Shown: in pieces, positions 1-7,503 of the stretch
Position numbering within the stretch: position 1 is the first letter of the stretch
Layout: each line of letters opens with the position of its first letter
Assembly: GCF_014639255.1 (NCBI RefSeq)
Contig: NZ_BMFV01000023.1
Location: forward strand, 1 to 64,000
DNA from: Pullulanibacillus pueri
GTDB taxonomy: Bacteria; Bacillota; Bacilli; Bacillales; Sporolactobacillaceae
Length of the DNA: 64,000 bases
Direction: 5' to 3'
The notes under the pieces: model-generated
Databases searched by the model: none
What the model was told of the DNA's origin: nothing
What the model saw: only the letters and a program-made list of their open reading frames with translations
Position numbers and translations under genes: made by a program

Positions 1-1
1 T

Positions 2-514
2 TCACTTAACCAAAACAGCATTGTAAATTGTCTACAAACCCCAACATATATAATAGAGCCAATATTTTCTACCTTTGAGAATAGTATTTATTTAGAATTA
101 GCGATCACAAAATTAGAGAAAAAGGGAATTCCTAAAGAGAAGATATTTGCGGTGCCATTGGATAATCGTCAGGAAAGTCGAAAAGTCTTTGATACGATTC
201 ATCGATCGGATGGCACATCACTCATTGATATCGCAATGGTACTCGGCACAGCCTTTTCTGTCATCGGTGCGAGTATCGGATTTAAATTGGCTTGGGGGCC
301 TATATATTGGGGATTAATTGGGGCTGCTGTTGGTTTTGCTGTTGGATTCCCCATTAGACTGTTTATAGAAAAATGTTTAAAGAAAAAAAAGAAAGTATTG
401 AAGGGACAACAATCCGAAGTTATTTTGATTATCGAGTGTGATGATTCTCAGAATGAGGTCATTGAGGATATTCTTTTTAGTCATTTCGCCCGAGGGGTTG
501 CGAAAGTTACTTAG
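2..514 (+). CDS. Hypothetical membrane protein, 5' end outside window
   Basis: The reading frame is open from base 2 to the TAA at 512-514, about 170 residues, and no ATG occurs in frame, so the start most likely lies before the window. A GTG at 152 would give 120 residues but has no convincing ribosome binding site. The N-terminal half is soluble, with a FSTFENSIYLELAI stretch. Two hydrophobic segments follow at about residues 75-95 and 97-117 of the visible part, then a KKKKK cluster and an acidic soluble tail. I recall similar small Bacillus membrane proteins of unknown function with the same ENSIYLE and ADG/SDG...GTAF layout. No function can be assigned. It converges on the aldo/keto reductase gene. 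Confidence 0.6.
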   Translation, partial: SLNQNSIVNCLQTPTYIIEPIFSTFENSIYLELAITKLEKKGIPKEKIFAVPLDNRQESRKVFDTIHRSDGTSLIDIAMVLGTAFSVIGASIGFKLAWGPIYWGLIGAAVGFAVGFPIRLFIEKCLKKKKKVLKGQQSEVILIIECDDSQNEVIEDILFSHFARGVAKVT

Positions 515-557
515 TGATTTAGCAGAGGGACAAGCAAACTGCCCCTCCGCTAAAGGA

Positions 558-1502
558 TTAGACTGAAAGGATTGTCTCGATGTGATCAAGGGCTTCCTTT
601 GATAATGTGATACCAGAGGCTTTGACGTTTTCTTCAAGCTGTTCTGGACGGCTTGCACCAACAAGCGTACTTGCGACGTTTTCTTGTCTTAATATCCAGG
701 CGAGGGCGAGCTGAGCTAATGATAGTCCCTCTTCAGCAGCGACTGATTTGAGTTGTTCAACTTTATCAAGGTTGTCATCGGTAAGAAGCCGTGAGAGATT
801 AAGATCCTTTTGTGCAGCTCGGCTACCCGCTGGGGCTTGTTCACCCTTTTTGTATTTTCCTGTTAGGACACCTTGGGCTAATGGAGAGAACACCACTTGG
901 CCAATGCCATGCTTTTCACTTACGGGAATAATTTCTGCTTCAATGTTCCGGTGCAGCATGCTGTAATTCGGTTGGTTAACAACAATGCGATCAAGGAGTT
1001 TCTTATCAGCAAGATGGACAGCTTCAGAAATTTGTTCAGCGGTCCATTCACTGACGCCGATATAAAGAATTTTACCTTGGCGAACTAGATCGTCTAAGGC
1101 TCGTAGCGTCTCTTCTAAAGGCGTTTCTTGATGGAAGCGATGGCAGTAATAAATATCGACATAATCCAGCCCAAGCCGAGTCAGACTGGCATCGCATTGT
1201 TCAAGGATATGCTTACGAGAGAGTCCCTGGTCATTTGGGCCGTCGCCCATTTTTCCAAAGACCTTTGTGGCGAGAACATAAGAACTCCTTGGATACTTCC
1301 TCAAGGCTTTTCCCACTATTTTTTCTGCTTCCCCGCGCATATAGACATTGGCAGTGTCAAAGAAATTAATGCCTAATTCATAGGCTTTATCTATGGAGGC
1401 GACGGCTTTCTGTTCTTCCACATAGCCCCCATATGTCAGCCAACTGCCTAGACTAATCTCACTAACCTTTAAGCCTGTTTTCCCTAATCGTCGATACTGC
1501 AT
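558..1502 (-). CDS. Aldo/keto reductase (KCNAB / YghZ-like)
   Basis: A 314-residue NADPH-dependent aldo/keto reductase of the voltage-gated potassium-channel beta-subunit-like group, which reduces aldehydes and ketones in the cytoplasm; the substrate here is unknown. The TIM-barrel opens with YRRLGKTGLKVSEISLGSW. The catalytic tetrad is visible as Asp49 and Tyr54 (FFDTANVY), Lys80 (ATK) and His121 (YYCH). The C-terminal NADP-binding segment has the LVGASRPEQLEEN signature near residue 280. I start at the internal ATG at 1502, because the upstream ATG at 1520 is itself part of an AGGAGG ribosome binding site placed 8 bases before the ATG at 1502. It appears monocistronic. Confidence 0.9.
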   Translation of the reverse strand: MQYRRLGKTGLKVSEISLGSWLTYGGYVEEQKAVASIDKAYELGINFFDTANVYMRGEAEKIVGKALRKYPRSSYVLATKVFGKMGDGPNDQGLSRKHILEQCDASLTRLGLDYVDIYYCHRFHQETPLEETLRALDDLVRQGKILYIGVSEWTAEQISEAVHLADKKLLDRIVVNQPNYSMLHRNIEAEIIPVSEKHGIGQVVFSPLAQGVLTGKYKKGEQAPAGSRAAQKDLNLSRLLTDDNLDKVEQLKSVAAEEGLSLAQLALAWILRQENVASTLVGASRPEQLEENVKASGITLSKEALDHIETILSV

Positions 1503-1651
1503 ATTCCGATTCCTCCTCATTTGCTTTTCTATGTGAAACCGTTTGTTCTGAATTTACTATACAACAGAGAAGTGAAAACGGTCTAATCAAATGTTTTATG
1601 GTATTGGGAAAGGTGTGATTAGCGAAGCTTCAGCCCCATGTTTTACATAAT

Positions 1652-1675
1652 AAAGACCTGCTTGTGCAGGCCTTT
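1652..1675. terminator. Possible bidirectional hairpin terminator
   Basis: Inverted repeat AAAGACCTGC / GCAGGCCTTT around a TTGT loop, flanked by A/T-rich sequence. It lies between the aldo/keto reductase promoter region and the tandem repeat. It could end transcripts of the minus-strand MetE-like gene that cross the repeat. The T-run is weak on both strands. Confidence 0.4.
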
Positions 1676-1737
1676 GTTATCTGTGTCCTCGTTTAAATGA
1701 GCAATATCTGTCTGTTAAACAAAAGAGCGTCCACTGA

Positions 1738-2087
1738 ATAAAGGCGCCCTACCATCAAAAGGATGGAGTGGAGGAACAAAAGCGACGCCCGAACAAGCAA
1801 AAGAAAGACGATATGAACAAAATCCCAGCAAATAAAGGCGCCCTACCATCAAAAGGATGGAGTGGAGGAACGAAAGCGGCGCCCGAACAGGCAAAAGAAA
1901 GACGATATGAACAAAATCCCAGCAAATAAAGGCGCCCTACCATCAAAAGGATGGAGTGGAGGAACAAAAGCGACGCCCGAACAAGCAAAAGAAAGACGAT
2001 ATGAACAAAATCCCAGCAAATAAAGGCGCCCTACCACCAAAAGGATGGAGTGGAGGAACAAAAGCGACGCCCGAACAAGCAAAAGAA
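1738..2087. repeat. 94-bp tandem repeat, about 3.7 copies
   Basis: Four head-to-tail copies of a unit of about 94 bp, the last truncated. The copies differ at only a few positions, such as one CAAAAGCGACGCC/CGAAAGCGGCGCC change. Each unit contains five A-rich words of the type CAAAAG or TAAAGG spaced about 17-21 bp apart, separated by GC-rich segments (GGCGCCCTACC, GACGCCCGAAC). Two minus-strand frames that stay open across the array are by-products of the repeat. It fills most of the 670-bp gap between the reductase gene and the first MetE-like gene. No spacer variation is present, so it is not a CRISPR array. Confidence 0.85.
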
Positions 2088-2176
2088 TGATGTTATTGTT
2101 CAAAAAGCTCCTAAAAGTAAAATGTATGAGTAGAATCTTTTGTCCACTTTTGATTAAGACTTGAAGCCAAGTTTTC

Positions 2177-3277
2177 TTACCAAACCTCTTTGGCCACATC
2201 AATGACCAATTTTAATTTTTCCCATTGTTGGTCTTCGGTTAATTTATTGCCGTGGTGCGTCGAGGCAAAGCCGCATTGCGGGCTTAAGCAGAGCTGTTCG
2301 AGCGGCACGTATTGAGAAGCTTCTTTAATGCGCGCTTTAAGTGCTTCTTTGTCTTCTAATTCTCCTGTTTTTGAAGTGACAATGCCGAGCACCACACGGG
2401 CACCACCGTTAGGGATATAGTCTAACGGTTTAAAGTCACCTGAACGTTCATCATCGTATTCTAAGAAGAAGCCATCGACTTTTTCTTTTGCGAGTAAATT
2501 GGGGGCGATGAGATCATAGCTTCCGGCAAAAGCCCAATCTGAGCGGTAATTTCCACGACATAGATGCGTAGTAACAGCTAAATCTTCAGGCTTACCTTCG
2601 AGAACCCCATTAAGCACTCTTAAGGCGAGGTCAATCGCTTGCTCTCTTGTATAGCCATCGTCAAACTCTGTGTGGTCTGGAGACGAGAGCCCTGCAATGA
2701 ATACATCGTCAAGTTGTAAGTAGCGAACACCCACATCATAAAAGGCTTGTAAAGCGTCTTGATAGGTTTTGATCACATCTTTTGCATAATCTTCAACCGT
2801 CGGATAAAAGTCTTTATTTCGCAATCCTACATGGAAGAGTTGGTTCGGACTCGGAATCGTTTGCTTGGCGACTGCACGGTCACCAACGATTTCTTTAAAT
2901 TCAATAAAGTCTCTAATAAAAGGATGATCAGGATTAAAGGTGACCTTACCAGTGTTGCGGATGTTATAGCGCTCTGTCTCCCCTTGGCTAAACAGGTAGC
3001 CTTGTTCAGGGACATACCCCTCAATCCCGTTTAAATGTTCTAAGAAATCGGTATGCCAAAAGCGACGTCTGAATTCACCATCGGTGACGGCTTCGAGTCC
3101 AATTTCAATTTGTTTATCGACAATGCGTTTGATTTCTTTGTTTTCGACCTCACGTAATTGCTCTTTTGTGATTCGCCCTTCCTGAAAGTCTTGTCGCGCT
3201 TCTAGTAAGTTTACAGGTCTTAATAGACTTCCCACGTGATCGGCTCTAAATGGAGCTTGAGTTAATACTTTTGTCAT
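2177..3277 (-). CDS. yxjG: MetE-like methionine synthase family protein (YxjG/YxjH), copy 1
   Basis: A 366-residue protein of the cobalamin-independent methionine synthase C-terminal-domain family, like Bacillus YxjG and YxjH. Only the catalytic barrel is present; the N-terminal half of full MetE is absent. The zinc ligands of this family are visible as His238 and Cys240 (THLCRGN), Glu273 (FFLEYDDE) and Cys335 (LSPQCGFAS). These proteins probably transfer a methyl group to a homocysteine-like thiol; their methyl donor is not settled. The start is the ATG at 3277, 7-8 bases after AAGGA. The ATG codons further upstream have no ribosome binding site. A SAM riboswitch lies directly upstream, so expression should rise in methionine starvation. 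The paralogue at 3610-4713 has the same arrangement. Confidence 0.9.
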   Translation of the reverse strand: MTKVLTQAPFRADHVGSLLRPVNLLEARQDFQEGRITKEQLREVENKEIKRIVDKQIEIGLEAVTDGEFRRRFWHTDFLEHLNGIEGYVPEQGYLFSQGETERYNIRNTGKVTFNPDHPFIRDFIEFKEIVGDRAVAKQTIPSPNQLFHVGLRNKDFYPTVEDYAKDVIKTYQDALQAFYDVGVRYLQLDDVFIAGLSSPDHTEFDDGYTREQAIDLALRVLNGVLEGKPEDLAVTTHLCRGNYRSDWAFAGSYDLIAPNLLAKEKVDGFFLEYDDERSGDFKPLDYIPNGGARVVLGIVTSKTGELEDKEALKARIKEASQYVPLEQLCLSPQCGFASTHHGNKLTEDQQWEKLKLVIDVAKEVW

Positions 3278-3363
3278 TTGATTTTTCCTTCTTTCCATTA
3301 TTTTTTTGTTTGATATAGCCTGTCTCAACTGAAAAAACGCTTATTATGTGATGCAACGCATAT

Positions 3364-3520
3364 AAAAAACCCCCTTCTCAAAATAAGAAGAGGGTTGGTT
3401 TGCCAGTATCTATCTCTTCTTATCTTCAAGCTTTACGCTTCTGGAATTAGCACAGTATTTTAAAAAACCTGTTGCTGAGGCTTCAAAGGGCCAGTCCCTC
3501 CACCTCTCTGGATAAGAAAG
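3364..3520 (-). promoter_or_regulatory. SAM (S-box) riboswitch upstream of MetE-like copy 1
   Basis: Read on the minus strand, the conserved S-box core is present: CTTATC-AGAGAGGTGGAGGG, then ACTGGCCC, GAAGCCTCAGCAACAGG, TGTGCTAATTCC and the AGCGTAAAGCTTGAAGATAAG closing region. A GC-rich hairpin with a run of Ts (3364-3399) follows and acts as the transcription terminator. High SAM should therefore shut off the downstream gene. Confidence 0.95.
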
Positions 3521-3609
3521 TTATTAAATTTGTTAAGCAAATTGCTTGATTATTAGATTATCTTTGTTCTGTTCAGTTGTCAAGATAAATTTTAAAATTT
3601 TTTGTATAG

Positions 3610-4713
3610 TCACCAAACTTCGTTAGCGATGTCCACAATGAACTTTAATTTTTCCCATTGTTGGTCTTCGGTTAATTTATTGCCGTGATGTGTGGAAGCA
3701 AAGCCACACTGTGGGCTCAGGCATAATTGCTCAAGGGGCACATATTGAGAGGCCTCTTTAATGCGTGCGATAAGGGCCTTCTTATTTTCTAACTCCCCTG
3801 TCTTGGAGGTGACGAGACCGAGAACAACCTTTGCTTCACCTGCTGGAATGTGTTCTAAGGGTTTAAAGTCACCTGAACGTTCATCATCATATTCTAAGAA
3901 AAAGCCATTCACCTTTTCCTGAGCTAGTAGTGTTGGAGCAATAAGCGCATAGCTCCCCTCAAAGGCCCAAGTCGATTGATAGTTTCCTCGGCACAAATGC
4001 GTTGTGACGACTAAATCTTCTGGTTTGCCTTCAAGGACACTATTGACAACATATAAGGCTAAGTCTATTAAGGCCTCTCTTGAAAACGCCCCAGTGCTAT
4101 AGGGATGATCCGGCGAAGAGAGATTGGCAATGTAGACATCATCAAGTTGTAAATAGCGGACACCTGCATCATAAAAGGCACGCAAAGCGTCACGGTACGT
4201 TTGAATGACATCCTCCGCATAGTCTTTGATATTCGGATAGAGGGACTCATTACGGATTCCGGCACTAAACAGTTGGTTTGGACTGGGAAGCGTTTGCTTG
4301 GCAACGGCCCGACCATCAACGATCTTATTAAACTCAATAAAGTCCTTTAAAAAGGGATGGTCAGGATTGAAGGAAACTTTACCTACATTTCGAACGTTAT
4401 ATCTCTCCGTTTCTACACCACCACTAAAGGGACGGCCTTTGTCCGGGACATACCCTTCAATACCATTAAGATGCTCTAGAAAATCGAGATGCCACCAGGT
4501 GCGTCTGAATTCACCATCGGTGACGGCTTCAAGTCCAATCTCAATTTGTTTATCTACGATGCGTTTAATTTCTGCGGTTTCCACGTCACGAAGCTGGCTT
4601 GCACTTAGGCTCCCCGCTTGGAAATTTTTTCTCGCTTGTTGCAAACGCTCGGGGCGTAAAAGGCTCCCAACATGATCAGCCCTAAAGGGAGCGGGTGTCA
4701 AAGGTTTAGACAT
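3610..4713 (-). CDS. yxjH: MetE-like methionine synthase family protein (YxjG/YxjH), copy 2
   Basis: A 367-residue paralogue of the gene at 2177-3277, with long blocks of identity such as the C-terminal LSPQCGFASTHHGNKLTEDQ. It carries the same zinc-site motifs: THLCRGN, FFLEYDDE and LSPQCGFAS. The start is the ATG at 4713, about 9 bases after AAGGA; the earlier ATG at 4722 touches the ribosome binding site. It has its own SAM riboswitch, so the pair looks like a tandem duplication of a whole riboswitch-gene unit, as with yxjG and yxjH in Bacillus subtilis. Which copy matches which subtilis gene cannot be told, so the symbols are family-level. Confidence 0.9.
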   Translation of the reverse strand: MSKPLTPAPFRADHVGSLLRPERLQQARKNFQAGSLSASQLRDVETAEIKRIVDKQIEIGLEAVTDGEFRRTWWHLDFLEHLNGIEGYVPDKGRPFSGGVETERYNVRNVGKVSFNPDHPFLKDFIEFNKIVDGRAVAKQTLPSPNQLFSAGIRNESLYPNIKDYAEDVIQTYRDALRAFYDAGVRYLQLDDVYIANLSSPDHPYSTGAFSREALIDLALYVVNSVLEGKPEDLVVTTHLCRGNYQSTWAFEGSYALIAPTLLAQEKVNGFFLEYDDERSGDFKPLEHIPAGEAKVVLGLVTSKTGELENKKALIARIKEASQYVPLEQLCLSPQCGFASTHHGNKLTEDQQWEKLKFIVDIANEVW

Positions 4714-4770
4714 ATACTTCATTCCTTCTCTCTCTGATTTAGGTTAGAAAACGATGAATCTAGTAAAACT

Positions 4771-4927
4771 AAAAAACCCCTTCTTAAAGTAAGAAGAGGT
4801 TCGATGTCCGTGATAGCCACTCTTCTTATCTTCAAGCTTGACGCTTCTGGAATTAGCACAGTGTTAAATAAAAACCTGTTGCTGAGGCTTCAAAGGGCCA
4901 GTCCCTCCACCTCTCTGGATAAGAAAG
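4771..4927 (-). promoter_or_regulatory. SAM (S-box) riboswitch upstream of MetE-like copy 2
   Basis: Second S-box on the minus strand, nearly identical in its core to the one at 3364-3520 (AGAGAGGTGGAGGG, GAAGCCTCAGCAACAGG, GTGCTAATTCC). It ends in a CCTCTTCTTAC...GAAGGGGTTTTTT terminator hairpin at 4771-4800. The remaining gap to 5038 holds nothing else I recognise. Confidence 0.95.
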
Positions 4928-5038
4928 TTATTCAATTATTGTCTGACTATTACCTTAATGGTATTCATTGAGATTGTCAATGGGCATTTTAGAAAGTAGG
5001 TTGAAAAAGAGAAATGAAGAGAAACGCCTCAGAGCTGC

Positions 5039-5779
5039 TTATCGGGCGGTATAGCCGCCGTCGATGATTAACTCGGTACCTGTGACAAATGTGGATTCGT
5101 CAGAGGCAAGGTAGAGTGCACCGTACACGATATCCTCTGGCCTTCCTAATCGTGGCCATGGTGTTTGTTCACGAAGCTTGTCCACGTTTTTATTGGTGGC
5201 TAGCATCGGGGTTTCGATAACTCCAGGGTGAATGGTATTGACACGAATATGGTCTTTGGCATACTCAATAGCGGCTGTTTTAGAGAGTAAGCGGACGGCC
5301 CCTTTAGAAGCATGATAAGCCGCAGAGCCTCCACTTCCGACGATGCCCCAGATAGAGGAAATGTTGACGATCGATCCCCCACCCGCCTTTTTCATTTCTG
5401 GTGCAGTATGCTTGATCCCTAAGAAGATGCCTCGGGAGTTCACGGACTGGATCTTTTCCCACATTTCTAATGTTGTTCCATCAATGCCCTCACGTGTAAT
5501 AATGCCAGCATTATTAATTAAGGCATGGACTGCTCCAAAACGCTCCGAGGTGTGTTGTACTACCTTTGCCCAGTCGTCATCTGAAGAGACATCATGCACG
5601 AGGGTTAATGCTTCGCCGCCCTTTTCCTCAACCTCAGCCGCAACACGCTTAAGACCCTCTTCAGAAATATCGGTTAAGACAACCTTTGCCCCCTCTTCTG
5701 CAAACACCTTTGCTTCTAGAGACCCCTGCCCGCCAGCAGCTCCTGTGATAATGACGACTTTGTCTTTTAAACGATCCAT
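5039..5779 (-). CDS. Short-chain dehydrogenase/reductase (SDR)
   Basis: A 246-residue classical SDR, cytoplasmic and NAD(P)-dependent. The Rossmann fold has the cofactor motif TGAAGGQG (residues 13-19), NNAG (89-92) and the catalytic Ser142, Tyr155 and Lys159 (YHASK). The protein ends with the usual GTELIIDGGYTAR tail. Overall it resembles 3-alpha(20-beta)-hydroxysteroid dehydrogenases and glucose 1-dehydrogenases of Bacilli, but the substrate cannot be read from sequence. The start is the ATG at 5779, preceded by GGGAGA at about 5 bases; an upstream ATG at 5797 precedes that site. It is monocistronic. Confidence 0.88.
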   Translation of the reverse strand: MDRLKDKVVIITGAAGGQGSLEAKVFAEEGAKVVLTDISEEGLKRVAAEVEEKGGEALTLVHDVSSDDDWAKVVQHTSERFGAVHALINNAGIITREGIDGTTLEMWEKIQSVNSRGIFLGIKHTAPEMKKAGGGSIVNISSIWGIVGSGGSAAYHASKGAVRLLSKTAAIEYAKDHIRVNTIHPGVIETPMLATNKNVDKLREQTPWPRLGRPEDIVYGALYLASDESTFVTGTELIIDGGYTAR

Positions 5780-5920
5780 TTTATCTCCCCTTTTCAATGT
5801 TAAATATGGATGTTATTCTTCAACGAGCTGTTAAAGCTTACATTGAAAAGTATAGAGGAAAAGTAGAGGGCTTTAACAGGAAAATGTTTTTTTATAAGAA
5901 ATTTTCCGGTCATTAGGCCG

Positions 5921-6210
5921 GTGGAGATCTCCGCTCCAGAGCGCTTGCTTCCCTCATGCCCACACGATGTGGGTAGGGTCGGCGTTGTCACAGGACGTGA
6001 CGGTTTTAGCCGATCGTCCTTAGTGGCCTCAGCTCATTTTGGAATGGATGATTTGTGTTCCAAAGTATTTATGATTAAAAGTCACCTGTTCCTGCGTCTA
6101 CTCGTATTACTTCGTCGTCAGCTTTCTCGGAACAACTCGAAGTTCACTCGTGAAGTAACGCTGGTTGCTGTTCCCGAAAGAGTCTCGCGTCTTCCGCTCC
6201 AATCCGCTCG
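5921..6210. repeat. Degenerate intergenic palindromic repeat (CTCCGCTCC type)
   Basis: The segment starts with GGAGATCTCCGCTCCAGAGC and ends with GAGTCTCGCGTCTTCCGCTC. These ends match an imperfect intergenic repeat that I know from many Bacillaceae genomes. The interior is longer than usual and carries extra C/T-rich sequence. An open 98-codon frame here has no ribosome binding site and no protein-like composition. It fills most of the 640-bp gap between the SDR gene and deoD. Related pieces occur at 10485, 39003 and 43112. Confidence 0.5.
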
Positions 6211-6262
6211 ATATTGACGTAGCATTTTGGTAAAAAATATTATAATGTCCAGCTGAATGAGG

Positions 6263-6292
6263 ACCGGGCATGCTTTTTTTTACCCGGTTTTT
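6263..6292 (+). terminator. Hairpin with T-run upstream of deoD
   Basis: ACCGGG / CCCGGT stem around a T-rich loop, followed by TTTTT. It reads as a plus-strand terminator, yet no plus-strand gene lies upstream. It may end a short transcript from the repeat or attenuate a deoD leader. Confidence 0.5.
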
Positions 6293-6416
6293 CCAATATT
6301 TCTATCAAAAAAAAGGGAGCATCCTGTGCTCTATATTTCTCTCAAGTATGTCGCATGGCATTTCATGGTATGATAGAAGACACAAGAGAAATTTTTAGAT
6401 ATAAGGAGTGTCACAA

Positions 6417-7124
6417 ATGAGTGTACATATAGGAGCAAATAAAGGGGATATTGCAGAGTCTATCTTACTTCCCGGCGATCCATTACGCGCAAAATATATT
6501 GCAGAAACGTTTCTTGAAGATGTGACCTGTTATAACGAAGTGCGTGGCATGCTTGGGTTTACGGGAACTTATAACGGAAAACGCATTTCCGTTCAAGGGA
6601 CAGGCATGGGGATTCCGTCGATAAGCATTTATGTGAACGAATTGATTTCAGAATACGGGGTAAAAAACCTTATCCGTGTCGGAAGCTGTGGTGCCATGCA
6701 GGAGGAGATCAAAGTCCGCGATCTTGTTTTGGCACAGGCATCAAGTAGCGATTCCAGCATGAACCGCCATGTTTTTGGCGGCTATGACTTTGCTCCTGTT
6801 GCTAATTTTGACTTGCTTCGCAGAGCTTACGACATTGGCAAGACAAAAGATTTTACGATTCATGTCGGTAATGTTTTTTCCTCAGATATGTTCTATCGTG
6901 ACGACACGTCTGTTGTGAAAAAATTTATGGATTATGGTGTGTTAGCTGTCGAAATGGAAACAACGGCCCTTTATTCATTAGCTGCTAAATACGGGGTTAA
7001 TGCTTTATCGATATTGACCGTCAGCGACCACATTATCACTGGAGAAGAAACGACTTCAGAAGAGCGCCAAAAAACCTTTAATGAGATGATCACTGTTGCT
7101 TTGGAAACGGCATTGAACCAATAA
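6417..7124 (+). CDS. deoD: Purine nucleoside phosphorylase DeoD-type
   Basis: A 235-residue hexameric-type purine nucleoside phosphorylase, which splits (deoxy)adenosine, inosine or guanosine with phosphate into free base and (deoxy)ribose 1-phosphate. Family marks are the N-terminal [14 protein letters not shown] with His4, [14 protein letters not shown], the [14 protein letters not shown] block, VEMETTALY for ribose binding and the SDHI segment with its catalytic Asp near residue 200. The start is the ATG at 6417 after AAGGAGTG; the in-frame GTG at 6408 overlaps that ribosome binding site. It stands apart from the deoC-pdp-deoB region at 24.7-29.4 kb but should feed the same pathway. A terminator follows. 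Confidence 0.95.
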   Translation: MSVHIGANKGDIAESILLPGDPLRAKYIAETFLEDVTCYNEVRGMLGFTGTYNGKRISVQGTGMGIPSISIYVNELISEYGVKNLIRVGSCGAMQEEIKVRDLVLAQASSSDSSMNRHVFGGYDFAPVANFDLLRRAYDIGKTKDFTIHVGNVFSSDMFYRDDTSVVKKFMDYGVLAVEMETTALYSLAAKYGVNALSILTVSDHIITGEETTSEERQKTFNEMITVALETALNQ

Positions 7125-7170
7125 TATATATTTTGTTGGTATATAAGAGAATAGGAAAAAATAATTATAG

Positions 7171-7210
7171 AGAAGAACCAAGCTTTTGCACATGGGTTCT
7201 TCTCTTTTTT
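7171..7210 (+). terminator. Rho-independent terminator of deoD
   Basis: AGAAGAACC / GGGTTCTTCT stem followed by CTTTTTT. The rest of the 380-bp gap up to the pepC ribosome binding site holds nothing I recognise. Confidence 0.9.
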
Positions 7211-7503
7211 GAGTTTAGGAAATCAACATTTCGAGAAGGAAAAGAAGCAATCGATTGGGGCAGTTTTCAGAAATATAGAAGAAAACGTTTACAAAAATGT
7301 ATTGACAATGCCTTGTTTTTAAAAAGGTTTAAAAATGAAATGGGGATCAGGCCCCGTAAACAGTGGTGTGAGGTAAAGTCAAGATCACCACGGCGCCTCG
7401 CTCTCGTTAGGATATGTAAAGTTGAAAAAATAATTCAGAACCTTTGTGTTTATTTGCAAATAAGGATAAAATAAAACTATAGGATGAATAGGAGGAGAAA
7501 CAG

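Noticed and set aside
1738..2087. Tandem array considered as a CRISPR
   Set aside because: Whole 94-bp units repeat with no unique spacers and no cas genes nearby.
1755..2202. Two minus-strand frames of 77 and 117 codons
   Set aside because: They are the same repeat read in shifted frames through the 94-bp tandem array, without ribosome binding sites.
5343..5834. 163-codon frame opposite the SDR gene
   Set aside because: Antisense shadow of a well-supported dehydrogenase.
5921..6217. 98-codon plus-strand frame
   Set aside because: No ribosome binding site, Ser/Arg/Leu-rich unnatural composition, and it coincides with an intergenic repeat.
7133..7474. 113-codon plus-strand frame after deoD
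   Set aside because: It starts inside the deoD terminator region, has no ribosome binding site and no protein-like pattern.
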